This document shows positions 1 through 5,783 of a stretch of 6,040 nt of DNA, piece after piece (the stretch's first letter is position 1; each line of letters begins with the position of its first letter). The notes beneath the pieces are model-generated. The model was given only the letters and a program-made list of their open reading frames with translations. It was not told where the DNA came from and ran no database searches. Source of the stretch: Actinomycetes bacterium (GTDB lineage Bacteria; Actinomycetota; Acidimicrobiia; Acidimicrobiales; Palsa-688); the NCBI GenBank assembly GCA_021796905.1, contig JAKABK010000127.1, forward strand, positions 1 to 6,040, written 5' to 3'. Made by a program: the position numbers and the translations under genes.

Positions 1-190
1 CGCGACCGGGCGTGCAGGGGGACATGCGATCGAGGCACGCCGCAGCGTTGCAGGTCGGGAGGCCGAAGTGGTGGACCTCCCCTAGTGGTGGGGTGCTGGG
101 AGTGGCGGACCCCCCCGAGTGGTGGGTCTCCCCTAGTGGTGGGCCCCCCTAGTGGTGGGGCTCCCCTGGCCTAGTGGCGGCCGCCCGGGA
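1..190. other. Gene-free left edge, downstream of leuD
   Basis: No convincing coding region is seen here. Positions 1-66 are ordinary GC-rich sequence with one short imperfect dyad: GGCGTGC at 9-15 and its complement GCACGCC at 35-41, separated by 19 bases. This could be a weak hairpin in a transcript entering from either side. The rest is the 17-bp repeat array listed separately. In many actinobacteria an HU-type gene follows leuD; none is visible within these 190 bases. Confidence 0.6.
67..189. repeat. Seven-copy 17-bp tandem repeat after leuD
   Basis: Seven head-to-tail units start at 67, 84, 101, 118, 135, 151 and 173. The approximate consensus is AGTGGTGGGNCTCCCCT. Units are 17 bp, except that the fifth is 16 bp and five extra bases (GGCCT) follow the sixth. 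Every unit begins AGTGG(T/C)GG. The second and seventh copies are the most diverged at their right ends. CTAG, usually scarce in GC-rich genomes, occurs at four of the junctions. The array stops one base before the leuD stop codon, so it lies in the probable 3' untranslated region of leuCD. In that transcript it reads as regularly spaced G runs alternating with CCCACCACT. It has no spacers and is not a CRISPR array. A role in termination or RNA structure is possible but not shown. Confidence 0.9.
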
Positions 191-814
191 TCAGGGGGCA
201 GGCGGGTCGTTCGCTGCCCTGGCGGCGGCGGTGGGCAGCCAGCCGGGCCGACGGTGCTCGTAGGCGTTGATCTCGTCAGCGTGGGAGAGCGTCAGCTCGA
301 CGTCGTCGAGCCCTTCGAGCAGTCGGCGTCGGGTGAACGCGTCGAGCGAGAAACTGCCCTCGAGGTCGGCGGCCGGCACGGAGACCACCAGGCGCTCGAC
401 GTCGACGGTCACCACCAGGCTCGCGTCGGCGGTCACGGCGTCGAGCAGCCGGCGGCCGAAGTCGCCATCGACGGTTGCGGGCACCAGCCCCGACTTGGTG
501 GCGTTGGTCCGGAAGATGTCGCCGAAGCGGGGCGAGACGACCGCTTGGAACCCGTAGTCCTGCAACGCCCATACGGCGTGCTCCCTCGAGGAGCCCACAC
601 CGAAGTTCGGGCCGGCTACGAGGATCGTCGCTCCGGCGTGCTCGGGGCGGTTCAGCACGAAGTCGCGGTCGTCGCGCCACTCGGCGAACAAGCCGAGGCC
701 GAAGCCGGTGCGCTCGACCTTCTTCAGCCAGTCGCTCGGGATGATCTGGTCGGTGTCGACGTCGGAGCGGTCGAGGGGCACAGCGGTGCCCGTGACGGAG
801 TGGACCGGCCGCAT
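191..814 (-). CDS. leuD: 3-isopropylmalate dehydratase small subunit LeuD
   Basis: This is the small, swivelling subunit of isopropylmalate isomerase. With LeuC it converts 2-isopropylmalate to 3-isopropylmalate in cytoplasmic leucine synthesis. The product is 207 residues, within the normal family range. Visible family motifs are VDTDQIIPSDWLKK (about 19-32), GPNFGVGSSREHAVWAL (68-84, the substrate-contacting loop) and FGDIFRTNATKSGLVP (97-112). The C-terminal stretch HADEINAYEHRRPGWLP (178-194) is also typical of actinobacterial LeuD. The ATG start is supported by a Shine-Dalgarno AGGAG (820-824, minus strand) five bases upstream, inside the end of leuC. The start shares one base with the leuC stop (TGATG), which indicates translational coupling and a shared transcript. 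The protein is complete and nothing in it looks broken. Confidence 0.97.
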   Translation of the reverse strand: MRPVHSVTGTAVPLDRSDVDTDQIIPSDWLKKVERTGFGLGLFAEWRDDRDFVLNRPEHAGATILVAGPNFGVGSSREHAVWALQDYGFQAVVSPRFGDIFRTNATKSGLVPATVDGDFGRRLLDAVTADASLVVTVDVERLVVSVPAADLEGSFSLDAFTRRRLLEGLDDVELTLSHADEINAYEHRRPGWLPTAAARAANDPPAP

Positions 815-2232
815 CAGATCTCCTGTCGGTCGAGGTCGGCGGGGGCGGCGAAGTGCCCAGCGACGGCGGTGGCGGCGGCTACGGCGGGTGACACCAGGTG
901 GGTCCGGCCGCCCCGCCCCTGGCGTCCCTCGAAGTTGCGGTTGGAGGTCGAGGCGCAGCGCTCTCCGGGGGAGAGCTTGTCGGGGTTCATGGCCAGGCAC
1001 ATCGAGCACCCCGGTTCCCGCCACTCGAAGCCAGCGGCGATGAACACCCGGTCGAGCCCCTCTCGCTCGGCCTGGTCCTTGACCGGCGCGCTGCCGGGCA
1101 CCGCCAGGGCCCGCACGCCGGCGGCAACCTTGCGGCCCTCGAGCACGGCGGCCGCAGCCCGCAGGTCCTCGATGCGCGAGTTGGTGCACGACCCGATGAA
1201 CACGGTGCCGACCGGAACGTCGCGCATTGCGGTGCCGGCGGTGAGGCCCATGTAGGAGAGCGCCCGCCGGGCGCTCTCGACGGCGCCGGCGTCGGGCAAC
1301 GAGCCCGGGTCGGGGATCACGCCGTCGAGGGCCACGACCTGGCCCGGGTTGGTTCCCCAGGTGACCTGGGGAGAGAGGGTCGCGGCGTCGATCTCGACGC
1401 TGCGGTCGAATGTGGCGTCCTCGTCGGTCGGCAGGCTCCTCCAGTCCTCGAGAGCCCGCTCCCAGTCCCGTCCCCTCGGCGCGTGGGGGCGACCCTCCAG
1501 ATAGGCGAAGGTCGTGTCGTCGGGGGCGACCATCCCTGCCCTGGCACCCGCCTCGATCGACATGTTGCAGACGGTCATGCGCCCCTCCATCGACAGGCTG
1601 CGCACCGCCGCTCCGCGGTACTCGATGACGTGGCCGATCCCGCCTCCGGTCCCGATCCGGCCGATGACGGCCAGCGCCAGGTCCTTCGCGGTGACCCCTG
1701 CGGGCAGCTCGCCGTCGACGACGACGGCCATCGTCTTGGCCCGCTGCTGGGGGAGCGTCTGGGTGGCGAGCACGTGCTCGACCTCGCTCGTGCCGATCCC
1801 GAACGCCAGGGCCCCGAAGGCCCCGTGGGTGGAGGTGTGCGAGTCGCCGCAGACGATCGTCATGCCCGGCTGGGTGAGGCCCTGCTCGGGTCCGATCACA
1901 TGGACGATCCCCTGGCGAGGGTCTCCCCGGGGGAACGCCCGGATCCCGTGCTCGGCGCAGTTGCGTGCGAGCACGTCGAGCTGCTGGGCCGAGACGGCGT
2001 CCTCGACCGGGCCGGGGGTGGTCGGTACGTTGTGATCGGCGGTGGCCACCGTTAGGTCCGCCCGGCGCACCCGGCGACCGGCTAAGCGCAGCCCTTCGAA
2101 GGCCTGGGGCGAGGTGACCTCGTGCAAGAGGTGGAGGTCGATGTAGAGCAGGTCCGGCTCGCCTGCGCCGGCATGCACGACGTGGCGATCCCAAACCTTC
2201 TGCGCGAGCGTCCTGCCACCGGTCACGGCCAT
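814..2232 (-). CDS. leuC: 3-isopropylmalate dehydratase large subunit LeuC
   Basis: This is the catalytic, [4Fe-4S]-binding large subunit of isopropylmalate isomerase, an aconitase-superfamily enzyme of leucine biosynthesis. With the ATG at 2232 the product is 472 residues, close to the usual length of about 466. The start matches the family's typical N-terminus ([12 protein letters not shown], then [18 protein letters not shown]). Further motifs are ATADHNVPT (residues 63-71), [20 protein letters not shown] (128-147) and the three expected cluster ligands: Cys349 in FIGSCTNSR, and Cys409 and Cys412 in [11 protein letters not shown]. The open frame continues upstream to 2355, but that part overlaps the divergent regulator gene and is not family-like. 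A GTG at 2262, ten codons upstream and in frame, is a second possible start. Shine-Dalgarno spacing is poor for both: GAGGA lies only one base before the ATG. The gene is the first of the leuC-leuD operon and is probably controlled from the 2233-2311 gap. Confidence 0.97.
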   Translation of the reverse strand: MAVTGGRTLAQKVWDRHVVHAGAGEPDLLYIDLHLLHEVTSPQAFEGLRLAGRRVRRADLTVATADHNVPTTPGPVEDAVSAQQLDVLARNCAEHGIRAFPRGDPRQGIVHVIGPEQGLTQPGMTIVCGDSHTSTHGAFGALAFGIGTSEVEHVLATQTLPQQRAKTMAVVVDGELPAGVTAKDLALAVIGRIGTGGGIGHVIEYRGAAVRSLSMEGRMTVCNMSIEAGARAGMVAPDDTTFAYLEGRPHAPRGRDWERALEDWRSLPTDEDATFDRSVEIDAATLSPQVTWGTNPGQVVALDGVIPDPGSLPDAGAVESARRALSYMGLTAGTAMRDVPVGTVFIGSCTNSRIEDLRAAAAVLEGRKVAAGVRALAVPGSAPVKDQAEREGLDRVFIAAGFEWREPGCSMCLAMNPDKLSPGERCASTSNRNFEGRQGRGGRTHLVSPAVAAATAVAGHFAAPADLDRQEI

Positions 2233-2261
2233 GTCCTCACGATCCGGTCCACCACGGCTCA

Positions 2262-2302
2262 CCCTCCCACGATCCGGGATAAAGTCTCGATCTGTGGGAG
2301 GG
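2262..2302. repeat. Inverted repeat, candidate IclR-type operator
   Basis: The arms are 2262-2274 and 2289-2302. They match at 13 positions with one extra base (T2293) in the right arm; the outer nine bases, GTGGGAGGG, are a perfect inverted repeat. Each arm lies immediately upstream of one of the divergent genes and contains a GGGAGG Shine-Dalgarno-like core in the sense of that gene. Part of the symmetry could therefore simply reflect two ribosome binding sites facing apart. The GATC extension into the centre is not explained by that. Confidence 0.6.
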
Positions 2303-2304
2303 AG
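2301..2304 (+). promoter_or_regulatory. Ribosome binding site of the IclR-family gene
   Basis: GGAG, within the purine-rich run GGGAGGGAG (2296-2304), lies seven bases before the GTG at 2312. This spacing decides the start: the frame is open upstream to an ATG at 2231, but those extra 27 residues do not resemble the family and would overlap the leuC start. Confidence 0.75.
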
Positions 2305-2311
2305 TCTAGAC

Positions 2312-2995
2312 GTGACCAGCAGTGGGGTCGGGGTCGTCGACAAGACCGTCGCCATCTTCGACGCCCTGCTCGTCGAGCCCCGCTCGCTGGCAGCGCTGGC
2401 CGCGGCAACCGCGATGCCGAGGGCGACGACTCACCGCCTCGCGCTCGCTCTCGAGCGCCACGGCCTCGTGGACCGGGACGCCCTCGGGCGTTTCGTGCTC
2501 GGGCCGCGCCTGGTCAGCCTCGGCCGGGAGGCCGGCCGAGGCGCGAAGAGCCTGGCGGAGGCCGCCGCCCCGGCGCTCGCCGAGCTGCGTGACCGGACCG
2601 GCGAGAGCACCCAGCTGTACGTCCCCGCCGGCGACCGTCGGATCTGCGTGCTGTCCCTAGAGTCGCCACACGGGCTGCGGACGATCGTGGCGGTCGGGGC
2701 GTCGCTCCCGATGGACAAGGGCTCAGCAGGCAAGGTCCTAGCGCCGGGCTCGTCGGTGCACCCCGGAGGCTGGGTGGCGAGCGTGGAGGAACGGGAGAAG
2801 GGCGTTGCCTCGGTGAGCGCCCCGGTGGTCGTCGACGGACGGGTGGCCGCAGCGGTCTCGGTGTCGGGCCCGATCGAGCGCACCTCCCGCCAACCTGGGC
2901 GCAAGTACGGCGCTGCCGTGGTCGCCGCGGCGCGCGCAGTCGAGCGCGACCTGTCCGGCGCGGCCGTGGTAGCCGCTAGGGGCGGCGGGGGCTGA
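2312..2995 (+). CDS. ndgR: IclR-family transcriptional regulator, NdgR/LtbR-like
   Basis: This is probably a dimeric DNA-binding regulator of leucine (and perhaps other amino-acid) biosynthesis, the role shown for Streptomyces NdgR and Corynebacterium LtbR. The product is 227 residues from the GTG at 2312. A winged helix-turn-helix occupies about residues 5-65: it opens with [15 protein letters not shown], has the recognition-helix region [17 protein letters not shown], and ends with the wing GRFVLGPRL. The effector domain follows, with TGESTQLY (96-103), [12 protein letters not shown] (161-172) and [18 protein letters not shown] (182-199), which closely resemble NdgR as I remember it. Between GSAGKVL (137-143) and [10 protein letters not shown] (153-162) there are only nine residues. 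NdgR and other IclR proteins have a clearly longer segment there, so part of the effector domain seems missing in frame. The gene is divergent from leuC and its 3' end overlaps the next gene by 20 bases. IclR membership is firm; NdgR orthology is likely. Confidence 0.88.
   Translation: MTSSGVGVVDKTVAIFDALLVEPRSLAALAAATAMPRATTHRLALALERHGLVDRDALGRFVLGPRLVSLGREAGRGAKSLAEAAAPALAELRDRTGESTQLYVPAGDRRICVLSLESPHGLRTIVAVGASLPMDKGSAGKVLAPGSSVHPGGWVASVEEREKGVASVSAPVVVDGRVAAAVSVSGPIERTSRQPGRKYGAAVVAAARAVERDLSGAAVVAARGGGG
2976..2995. other. Antiparallel 3' overlap of regulator and hydrolase genes
   Basis: The regulator stop (TGA at 2993-2995, plus) lies inside the hydrolase gene, and the hydrolase stop (TAG read from 2978-2976, minus) lies inside the regulator gene. 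The last 20 bases therefore code on both strands. There is no room for a terminator between the two convergent genes, so each transcript probably runs into the other as antisense RNA. Confidence 0.85.
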
Positions 2996-3830
2996 CCAGC
3001 TCCAGCGCGGCGCGCAGCGTCGCTACGAAGTCGGCGGTCTCGACGCAGGCGCGGTGGTCGGCGTCGACGGTGAAGCTCGCGGCCCCGGCTACCGAGCGCG
3101 CCAGGCCGTGTTGCCGGATGGGCGCCACGACCGTGTCGTGAGTGGTCACGACCACTGCGGTGGGGACGTCGACCCGGCCGATCCAAGCGCGGGAGTCGAA
3201 GGCGGCCAGGGCAGCCCCGGCCTGCACGAGGGCCGCGGGGTCGCCGATCCCGGTCTCGGCGACCGCCCACGGGGCCAGCTCCGAGGTGTCGCGTGCCAGA
3301 CCCAGGCGCCGGAGGCCCTCCGCGCGGACCTCCACGGGTATCGCAGCGACGGCGAGCGACAGCCCGACGCCGATCGCTCGTGTGGCCCTGGGCGGCAGGG
3401 GACTGCCGCCGAAGTGCGCAGCGGTCGCGCACATCACCAGGCCGTGCACCATCTCGGGGTGGCGGCGCCAAACCAGCTGGGCGACCGGCCCGCCCATCGA
3501 GTAGCCGACGATCACGGCCGGACCGGTGCGCAGCACCCGGAGCAGGCTGGCGGCGTCGTCGGCGCAGTCCTCGAGGGTGAAAGGCCGCAGGGACCGGATC
3601 CCCCTGCCGTGCCCGCGGTGGTCGGGAGCCACGACGCGGTAGGCGCGGGCGAGCGGCAGGAAGCACCGGCACCAGTTGAGGGCCGCGGTCGTGGTCCAGC
3701 CGTGGAGCAACAGCACCGTCGGTGCGCCGGGGTCGCTTGCCGGCGGCCCGCTGTCCCACACCCAGGTCCGACCTCGGCCGGGCAGGTCCAGGCGCCGACC
3801 TCCCGACAGCGGCGGCGACAGGTCGGGCAC
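2976..3830 (-). CDS. Alpha/beta-fold hydrolase
   Basis: This is a cytoplasmic serine hydrolase of the alpha/beta fold whose substrate is unknown. The product is 284 residues, a normal length for the single-domain family. The expected elements appear in order: the oxyanion strand TVLLLHGWTT (38-47), VVAPDHRGHGRG (66-77), the nucleophile elbow GYSMGG (109-114) with catalytic Ser111, the acid in VVVTTHDTVVAP (probably Asp232), and the histidine in DADHRACVE (His259). A variable cap region with helices lies at about 140-215. No signal peptide or membrane segment is seen. The start is a GTG with no clear Shine-Dalgarno sequence, so the true start may be leaderless or slightly downstream; the conserved part begins near residue 13. 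The gene lies downstream of the UbiA gene on the same strand, but a hairpin and 182 bp separate them, so co-transcription is uncertain. An esterase, lipase or ring-cleavage-type hydrolase are all possible. Confidence 0.92.
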   Translation of the reverse strand: MPDLSPPLSGGRRLDLPGRGRTWVWDSGPPASDPGAPTVLLLHGWTTTAALNWCRCFLPLARAYRVVAPDHRGHGRGIRSLRPFTLEDCADDAASLLRVLRTGPAVIVGYSMGGPVAQLVWRRHPEMVHGLVMCATAAHFGGSPLPPRATRAIGVGLSLAVAAIPVEVRAEGLRRLGLARDTSELAPWAVAETGIGDPAALVQAGAALAAFDSRAWIGRVDVPTAVVVTTHDTVVAPIRQHGLARSVAGAASFTVDADHRACVETADFVATLRAALELVSPRRP

Positions 3831-4012
3831 GTGGGGAAGCTACCGGCACCGATGCCGCTGCCAGGCGGTGCGCGCCAGCGGCGGGTGGCCCCGGCGCGGC
3901 CGGTACCCCGCGCGTGACCCGACCCTCGGGACCCGCGTCGGGAAAGAACGTCACCTGCAGCTCGGCAGCGGGCGATCGGGGTTCGGGAGGCGTGGCCCCC
4001 GAACCTCCCCGG
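3831..4012. other. Gap between UbiA and hydrolase genes
   Basis: No gene is supported in these 182 bases. The segment holds the terminator-like hairpin listed separately at 3980-4005. It also holds a smaller dyad, CCCGAC (3918-3923) with GTCGGG (3937-3942), around a 13-base loop. A promoter for the hydrolase gene would be expected here, but no convincing -10/-35 pair was found. Confidence 0.5.
3980..4005 (-). terminator. Terminator-like hairpin after the UbiA gene
   Basis: GGTTCGGG (3980-3987) pairs perfectly with CCCGAACC (3998-4005) around a 10-base loop. The hairpin starts seven bases beyond the UbiA stop codon (minus strand). There is no T-tract, which is common for actinobacterial hairpin terminators. 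Position and stem quality support a terminator or a 3'-end stabilising structure. Confidence 0.55.
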
Positions 4013-4864
4013 TCAGAGGGTGTGCCCCCGCAGCACGAGGAACGCCACGTCGAGGGTCGCAACCACCAGGGCGGAGCGGAACAGCGCTGCTCGCCCGCCG
4101 GCGGCGGCGACCACGACGACCGCAACGACTGCTGCCGCGGGTGCCGAAGCCACCAGCCACGCCGGGCTCCCGGACCCGGCGGAGACCACGATCGATGCGA
4201 GCACCAGCAGGGCGATCCCGCCGGCGACACTGCGTTGGCGGCCGAGGTGTTGGGGTAGGCCGTGCACGCCGGTAGCAGCATCGGCGGCCAGGTCGGGGAC
4301 TGCGTTGACCAGGTGGGCGCCCACCCCGAGCAGGGCTCCAGCGGCCAACGCCCACCACGCCGGCCAGCTCCGGTCGGGTCCTCCAAGGGTCACGAACGCG
4401 ACCAGCAGCGCGAAGCTCACCGCGTACGGCACCCAGGACCACCAGGTCGACTTGAGACCGGCGTTGTAGCCCCAGGCGACTGCCACGGCGACCAGGTGTG
4501 CTGCCGCCGCCCCCAGTCCCGAGAGGAGCGAGAGCGGGACACACACGACGAGGGCGGCACCGGCCGCGATCCCGACGATCCGCCGGCTCCCATCGGCGTC
4601 GCCGACCCGGCTGCCGGCGTCGCCGACCAGGGGCTTGTCGCCCCGGCCTGCCCGGCGGTCCCGCTCGGCGTCGAACCAATCGTTGTGCCACCCGACCGAC
4701 AGCTGACCCGCTAGGACTGCGAGGCCGGCGGCTGCCACCCCGCCCGGGTTCCTACCGGTGCCGGCGGCGAGCGCTGTAGCCATTGCCGTGACCGCAACCG
4801 TCGGCTCCGGGTGGCAAGCCCGTGCGAGGATGCCGGCGGCGCCCCTCGCCGACGGTCCGCCCAC
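4013..4864 (-). CDS. UbiA-superfamily prenyltransferase
   Basis: This is an integral membrane enzyme that would transfer a polyprenyl group from its diphosphate to an acceptor. The acceptor cannot be told from sequence. With the GTG at 4864 the product is 283 residues, typical for UbiA. The first Asp-rich motif is NDWFDAERDRRAGRGDKPL (61-79), with Asp62, Asp65 and Asp69 positioned to bind Mg-diphosphate. The second is DLAADAATGVHGLPQHLG (191-208). About nine hydrophobic segments are visible, near 20-35, 42-59, 97-117, 119-136, 144-162, 169-189, 213-230, 235-257 and 263-280. The N-terminal ARACHPEPTVAVTA is typical of an uncharacterised actinobacterial UbiA subgroup and supports this start, as does AGGG (4873-4876) eight bases upstream. 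The frame stays open to 5149, but that extension is Arg/Pro-rich, not membrane-like, and overlaps the divergent methyltransferase. The motifs are unlike those I would expect in decaprenyl-phosphate phosphoribosyltransferase (DPPR synthase). Confidence 0.9.
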   Translation of the reverse strand: MGGPSARGAAGILARACHPEPTVAVTAMATALAAGTGRNPGGVAAAGLAVLAGQLSVGWHNDWFDAERDRRAGRGDKPLVGDAGSRVGDADGSRRIVGIAAGAALVVCVPLSLLSGLGAAAAHLVAVAVAWGYNAGLKSTWWSWVPYAVSFALLVAFVTLGGPDRSWPAWWALAAGALLGVGAHLVNAVPDLAADAATGVHGLPQHLGRQRSVAGGIALLVLASIVVSAGSGSPAWLVASAPAAAVVAVVVVAAAGGRAALFRSALVVATLDVAFLVLRGHTL

Positions 4865-5039
4865 CCCTTCGACCCTACCGGCGACCGGCGCCCAGCGCGA
4901 GCGGCCCGCCCGGCTGGCGTCGCTCCTCGTCGAGGAAGCGGGCGAGGCGCCGGCGGTGCCCGGTGGGCACAGCGCTGTCGGTCGTCCATCTGGTCCTCGG
5001 AGCCGGGTCGCGCCTCCCCGGAAGTGGTTTGGTGGTGGT
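4865..5039. promoter_or_regulatory. Divergent gap between prenyltransferase and methyltransferase genes
   Basis: These 175 bases probably hold both promoters. Two dyads stand out. Positions 4921-4940 form a strong near-perfect hairpin: CGCT and CCTCG pair with CGAGG and AGCG around one T, with one bulged A. GTGCCC (4956-4961) pairs with GGGCAC (4965-4970) around GGT. No reliable -10/-35 boxes were found. Both neighbouring frames remain open across this gap, so its exact limits depend on the chosen starts. Confidence 0.45.
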
Positions 5040-5783
5040 GTGCCCCGCCCGACGCCGAGACCGACGCCCGCCGGCCGTCCACGTAACGACCCCGGCCAGT
5101 ACGACGACCTCGCCGGCGCATGGTGGGACCCGAGGGGACCGCTCGCCATGCTGCACTGGCTTGCTTCGGCCCGGGCGGAGCTGGCCGGGCCGGCGTCCCG
5201 ACCAGGGGCGCTGCTGGTGGACCTGGGTTGTGGGGGCGGGTTGTTGGCGCCCCACGCCGCCCGTCTCGGTTACCGCCACGTCGGTGTCGATCTGACCAGG
5301 TCGGCCCTCGCCGTGGCCTCGTCGCACGCCGTCCGCGCCGTACGCGCCGATGTCGGGTCGCTCCCCCTGGCGTCGGGCTGCGCCCAGGTGGTCTGTGCCG
5401 GCGAGATCCTCGAGCACGTGGTCGACCTCGACCCGGTGGTCTCCGAAGCCTGCCGGGTACTGGAACCGGGTGGAAGGCTGGTCATCGACACGATCGCCGC
5501 CACCCGCCTGGCGACGCTGATCGCGGTCCGGATCGGCGAGCGTGTGCCCGGTAGCGCCCCGCCCGGCCTCCACGATCCCGGGCTGTTCGTCGACCGAGCG
5601 CGGCTCCTGGCGCTCGCTTGGGAGCACGGGGTCGCCCTGCAGATGAGAGGGATCCGGCCGTCGGTCCGTGACACCCTCACCTGGCTCAGCGGGTCCAGGA
5701 CCGAGGCGCGGATGGTGCCGACATGGACCACTGCGGTCCTGTTCCAGGCGTGGGGCACGAAGGCGGCTGCCCACCAGGACTGA
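5040..5783 (+). CDS. UbiG-like class I SAM-dependent methyltransferase
   Basis: This is a soluble S-adenosylmethionine-dependent methyltransferase whose layout resembles UbiG, the ubiquinone O-methyltransferase. With the GTG at 5040 the product is 247 residues, close to UbiG length. The opening YDDLAGAWWDPRGPLAMLHW (21-40) mirrors UbiG's conserved N-terminus. Motif I is LLVDLGCGGGLLAPHAARLG (58-77), the ribose-binding acid is probably Asp84 in VGVDLTRSA, RADVGSLPL (102-110) is motif II-like, then EILEHVVDLDP (122-132) and LEPGGRLVIDTI (141-152). GLHDPGLFVD (176-185) matches the UbiG region that carries an HDxxxF element. The start is uncertain: the frame is open from 4758, but upstream residues are low-complexity and overlap the UbiA gene. 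Only weak GG-rich sequence precedes the chosen GTG. Divergence from a UbiA gene suggests action on a prenylated product. Methylation of another small aromatic or lipid remains possible. Confidence 0.88.
   Translation: MPRPTPRPTPAGRPRNDPGQYDDLAGAWWDPRGPLAMLHWLASARAELAGPASRPGALLVDLGCGGGLLAPHAARLGYRHVGVDLTRSALAVASSHAVRAVRADVGSLPLASGCAQVVCAGEILEHVVDLDPVVSEACRVLEPGGRLVIDTIAATRLATLIAVRIGERVPGSAPPGLHDPGLFVDRARLLALAWEHGVALQMRGIRPSVRDTLTWLSGSRTEARMVPTWTTAVLFQAWGTKAAAHQD

Larger units (their letters stand above)
2233..2311. promoter_or_regulatory. Divergent leuC / regulator promoter-operator region
   Basis: This 79-bp gap separates two divergent starts. It contains a long inverted repeat. The left arm CCCTCCCACGATC (2262-2274) is matched by GATCTGTGGGAGGG (2289-2302), giving 13 complementary bases with one inserted T. 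The 14-base centre contains TAAAGT (2280-2285), which fits an actinobacterial -10 element (TAnnnT) for the regulator gene. On the opposite strand, TAGACT (minus strand, 2308-2303) is a possible -10 for leuC. No good -35 box was found for either. GTCTAGAC (2304-2311) is an 8-bp palindrome directly before the regulator start. CACGATCCGG also occurs twice in direct orientation (2238-2247 and 2268-2277), exactly 30 bp apart. NdgR/LtbR regulators are known to bind leuCD promoter regions, so this is the likely operator. The exact site is an inference. Confidence 0.6.

Noticed and set aside
2..85. Plus-strand frame ending in a TAG at 83-85, as a possible 3' end of a gene entering from the left
   Set aside because: Third-position GC is not higher than background, the fragment is only 27 codons, and the stop lies within a repeat unit.
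67..189. Possible CRISPR array
   Set aside because: The 17-bp units are directly adjacent with no unique spacers, and no cas-like gene is present.
152..1255. Long plus-strand open frame opposite leuCD
   Set aside because: Low-complexity Gly/Arg/Val-rich translation lying antisense to the clearly coding leuC and leuD; a GC-rich shadow.
898..2055. 385-codon plus-strand open frame opposite leuC
   Set aside because: No family resemblance, and it lies entirely antisense to conserved leuC motifs.
815..2194. Upstream in-frame extension of leuD through leuC
   Set aside because: The translation is Arg-rich and unlike any protein. LeuD's family N-terminus begins at the ATG at 814, with a good ribosome binding site.
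2233..2311. Leucine attenuator or T-box leader before leuC
   Set aside because: The gap is too short, with no leucine-rich leader peptide, no terminator/antiterminator pair and no T-box-like sequence.
2431..4386. 651-codon minus-strand open frame spanning regulator, hydrolase and UbiA genes
   Set aside because: It overlaps three well-supported genes in other frames and its translation is compositionally biased with no motifs.
5040..5783. Naming the methyltransferase ubiG outright
   Set aside because: The layout resembles UbiG, but there is no ubiquinone gene context and the probable host group uses menaquinone, so the substrate is unknown.
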